The position numbers and the translations under genes are program-made. Below are positions 62,803 through 64,000 of a stretch of DNA of 64,000 nt, piece after piece; positions within the stretch are counted from its first letter, which is position 1, and every line of letters starts with the position of its first letter. A model generated the notes under the pieces. The model was not told the origin of the DNA, made no database searches, and worked only from the letters and a program-made list of their open reading frames with translations. Where the stretch lies: assembly GCF_025685625.1 (NCBI RefSeq), contig NZ_JAGSYI010000006.1, positions 62,001 to 126,000 on the forward strand. Reading direction: 5' to 3'. The DNA comes from Acidicapsa acidisoli (lineage in GTDB: Bacteria; Acidobacteriota; Terriglobia; Terriglobales; Acidobacteriaceae).

Positions 62803-64000
62803 TTAGCGGTGTTTCCGCATCACGCGTTCGACAAGGTGAATCATCCGCCCCAGAAATCCTGTCGCATGCCCGTTCGTCCGAAGCTCGCACTGGCAACCCA
62901 GGGCCAATTCGCCGGCCCCTTCCGGATGCAAGGCGGAGGATGGAGTGCCGGGCCCATCTGCATTTTTCTTCTGCCGAATTAACGCAAAGACGGTCGGCAC
63001 GAAGAAGAGCGTGGCCACTGTCGCTAGAAGCAGGCCGCCAATTACGGCGCGTCCAAGCGGCGCATTCTGTTCTCCGCCTTCTCCCATGCCCAGCGCCATC
63101 GGCACCATGCCGATCATCATCGCAGTTGCGGTCATCATTACGGGACGCAGCCGTGTTGCGCCGGCTTCGACGGCCGAACGGAATGCGTCCTTCGTCTCAC
63201 TGAAGCGTTGGTTGGCAAAGCTGATGACCAGAATGCTGTTAGCTGTCGCCACGCCAACACTCATAATTGCCCCCATCAGTGCGGGAACGCTGAGCGGAGT
63301 GCGCGTCAAGAACAGCATCCAGCAGATACCGGACAGCGCACCGGGTAATGCTGTGATGATGATGAAAGCCTCGCTCCAGGACTGGAAGTTGACTACGAGG
63401 AGCAGATAGGCCAGCGCGATTGCAAAAGCAAGGCCGCCGAGAAGCCCGACGAAAGAAGACTGCATGGTTTCGACCTGACCGCGTGTGACGAGGTGACTGC
63501 CTCGCGGCAGAGTCTTCTCCGCTCGCTGCGTAATCTTTGCAACGTCGCTTGCGACTGAACCAAGATCGCGGCCCTGCGCGGTGGCGAAGACATCGATCAC
63601 CGGCTGAACGTTGTAGTGACTGACGTCCGCTGCCTCTTCCGTAGGATGCATCGAGCTCAGATTTTCAAGAAGCTGAGGCGCGCCGGTTCCGGGCATGCCA
63701 GTTCCTGAGCTGTTGGTTGCAAGAGCAGCAGATGAAGGCGCGCTGATGGGAATTGTGCGCACGGCATCGAGCGAATTGATCTTGTACTGTGGCGTTTGCA
63801 CGACCAGAAAGTAGGAGACGCCGTTCTTCGGATTGAGCCAGAGATTCGGACTTGTCTGCAAGCTGGAACTCAGCGATACCAGCATGCTGTTGGCGACGTC
63901 CGATTCGGTTAAACCCATCTGCTGCGCGCGTACTCGATCTACGTTGAACTGCAGGCGAGGTTCGTCGAACTGCTGGCCGATGTACACGTCGACGGCTCCG
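62803..64000 (-). CDS. RND efflux permease, C-terminal part (truncated by window end)
   Basis: Inner-membrane proton-driven pump of the AcrB superfamily. Only about 399 C-terminal codons are inside the window; the frame stays open through 64000, reading GAVDVYIGQQFDEPRLQFNV, so the GTG at 63987 is internal. Visible parts are the second periplasmic porter region (RAQQMGLTESDVANSMLVSL), helices 8-12 (LAFAIALAYLLLVVNFQSWS; ALPGALSGICWMLFLTRTPL; GVATANSILVISFANQRF) and the C-terminal TATAMMIGMVPMALGMGEGG. The pattern fits the heavy-metal/hydrophobe CusA-MdtB-like group with a GxQF porter motif. Substrate cannot be told from this part. Confidence 0.92.
   Translation of the reverse strand, partial: GAVDVYIGQQFDEPRLQFNVDRVRAQQMGLTESDVANSMLVSLSSSLQTSPNLWLNPKNGVSYFLVVQTPQYKINSLDAVRTIPISAPSSAALATNSSGTGMPGTGAPQLLENLSSMHPTEEAADVSHYNVQPVIDVFATAQGRDLGSVASDVAKITQRAEKTLPRGSHLVTRGQVETMQSSFVGLLGGLAFAIALAYLLLVVNFQSWSEAFIIITALPGALSGICWMLFLTRTPLSVPALMGAIMSVGVATANSILVISFANQRFSETKDAFRSAVEAGATRLRPVMMTATAMMIGMVPMALGMGEGGEQNAPLGRAVIGGLLLATVATLFFVPTVFALIRQKKNADGPGTPSSALHPEGAGELALGCQCELRTNGHATGFLGRMIHLVERVMRKHR

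Noticed and set aside
1-64000. CRISPR arrays, tRNA or rRNA genes, insertion sequences and phage genes
   Set aside because: None seen by eye on either strand; a covariance or repeat search was not possible here.

Overview
The window looks like chromosome of a heterotrophic soil-type Acidobacteriota (Terriglobia, the Granulicella/Edaphobacter/Terriglobus kind). This is an inference from family content: two ~1200-residue Oar-like TonB-dependent receptors with an N-terminal carboxypeptidase-like domain, a sigma factor of the ECF type paired with a TPR-bearing Ser/Thr kinase, many exported glycoside hydrolases and Tat-type signals. The DNA is moderately GC-rich. I saw no rRNA, tRNA, CRISPR array, insertion sequence or phage gene. 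Both window ends cut genes.

Layout. (1) 1-5437, minus strand: a three-part drug-efflux operon (TolC - EmrA-like adaptor - start of an EmrB-like MFS pump), a zinc alcohol dehydrogenase and a TetR regulator. The upstream regions of the efflux operon and of the dehydrogenase are diverged copies of one ~170 bp segment, and a TetR-like dyad recurs in both and in front of the tetR gene. (2) 6146-19068, minus strand: a muropeptide (peptidoglycan) salvage locus: TonB receptor, sodium:solute symporter, MurQ, a fusion of an AmiE/beta-lactamase-type domain with a NamZ exo-muramidase domain, an NlpC/P60 peptidase with SH3 domains, a Tat-exported Ala-Glu epimerase, a GntR regulator and a serine hydrolase of the class A beta-lactamase fold. 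(3) 20186-27253, plus strand: reductive pyrimidine catabolism (PreT, PreA, dihydropyrimidinase, ureidopropionase-type amidohydrolase, malonate-semialdehyde dehydrogenase). (4) 27321-34777: a GH36-like glycosidase, an acetamidase/formamidase, a membrane-anchored trehalose-6-phosphate synthase with a sensor-like N-terminus, its phosphatase, and a cupin.

(5) 34828-51520: an aldopentose locus. A periplasmic PQQ dehydrogenase with two haem c domains would make the aldonate, an MFS carrier would import it, and a YjhG-type dehydratase, a FAH-family dehydratase and a ketoglutarate-semialdehyde dehydrogenase would take it to 2-oxoglutarate (Weimberg route). A GH39 beta-xylosidase, a GH144-like glycosidase, a LacI regulator and a second TonB receptor flank it. 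(6) 51845-64000: an MFS carrier, a peroxiredoxin/DsbA-like pair, an aldo/keto reductase, an ECF sigma/Ser-Thr kinase pair, a Tat-exported protein of unknown function, and an RND efflux operon cut by the window end.

The most notable item is the salvage locus. It joins, in one run, functions split in Bacillus subtilis between the ybb/mur genes (MurQ, AmiE, NamZ) and the ykf genes (epimerase, NlpC/P60), and adds TonB and symporter uptake. All assignments come from reading translated sequence and motifs by eye; no database search was run.
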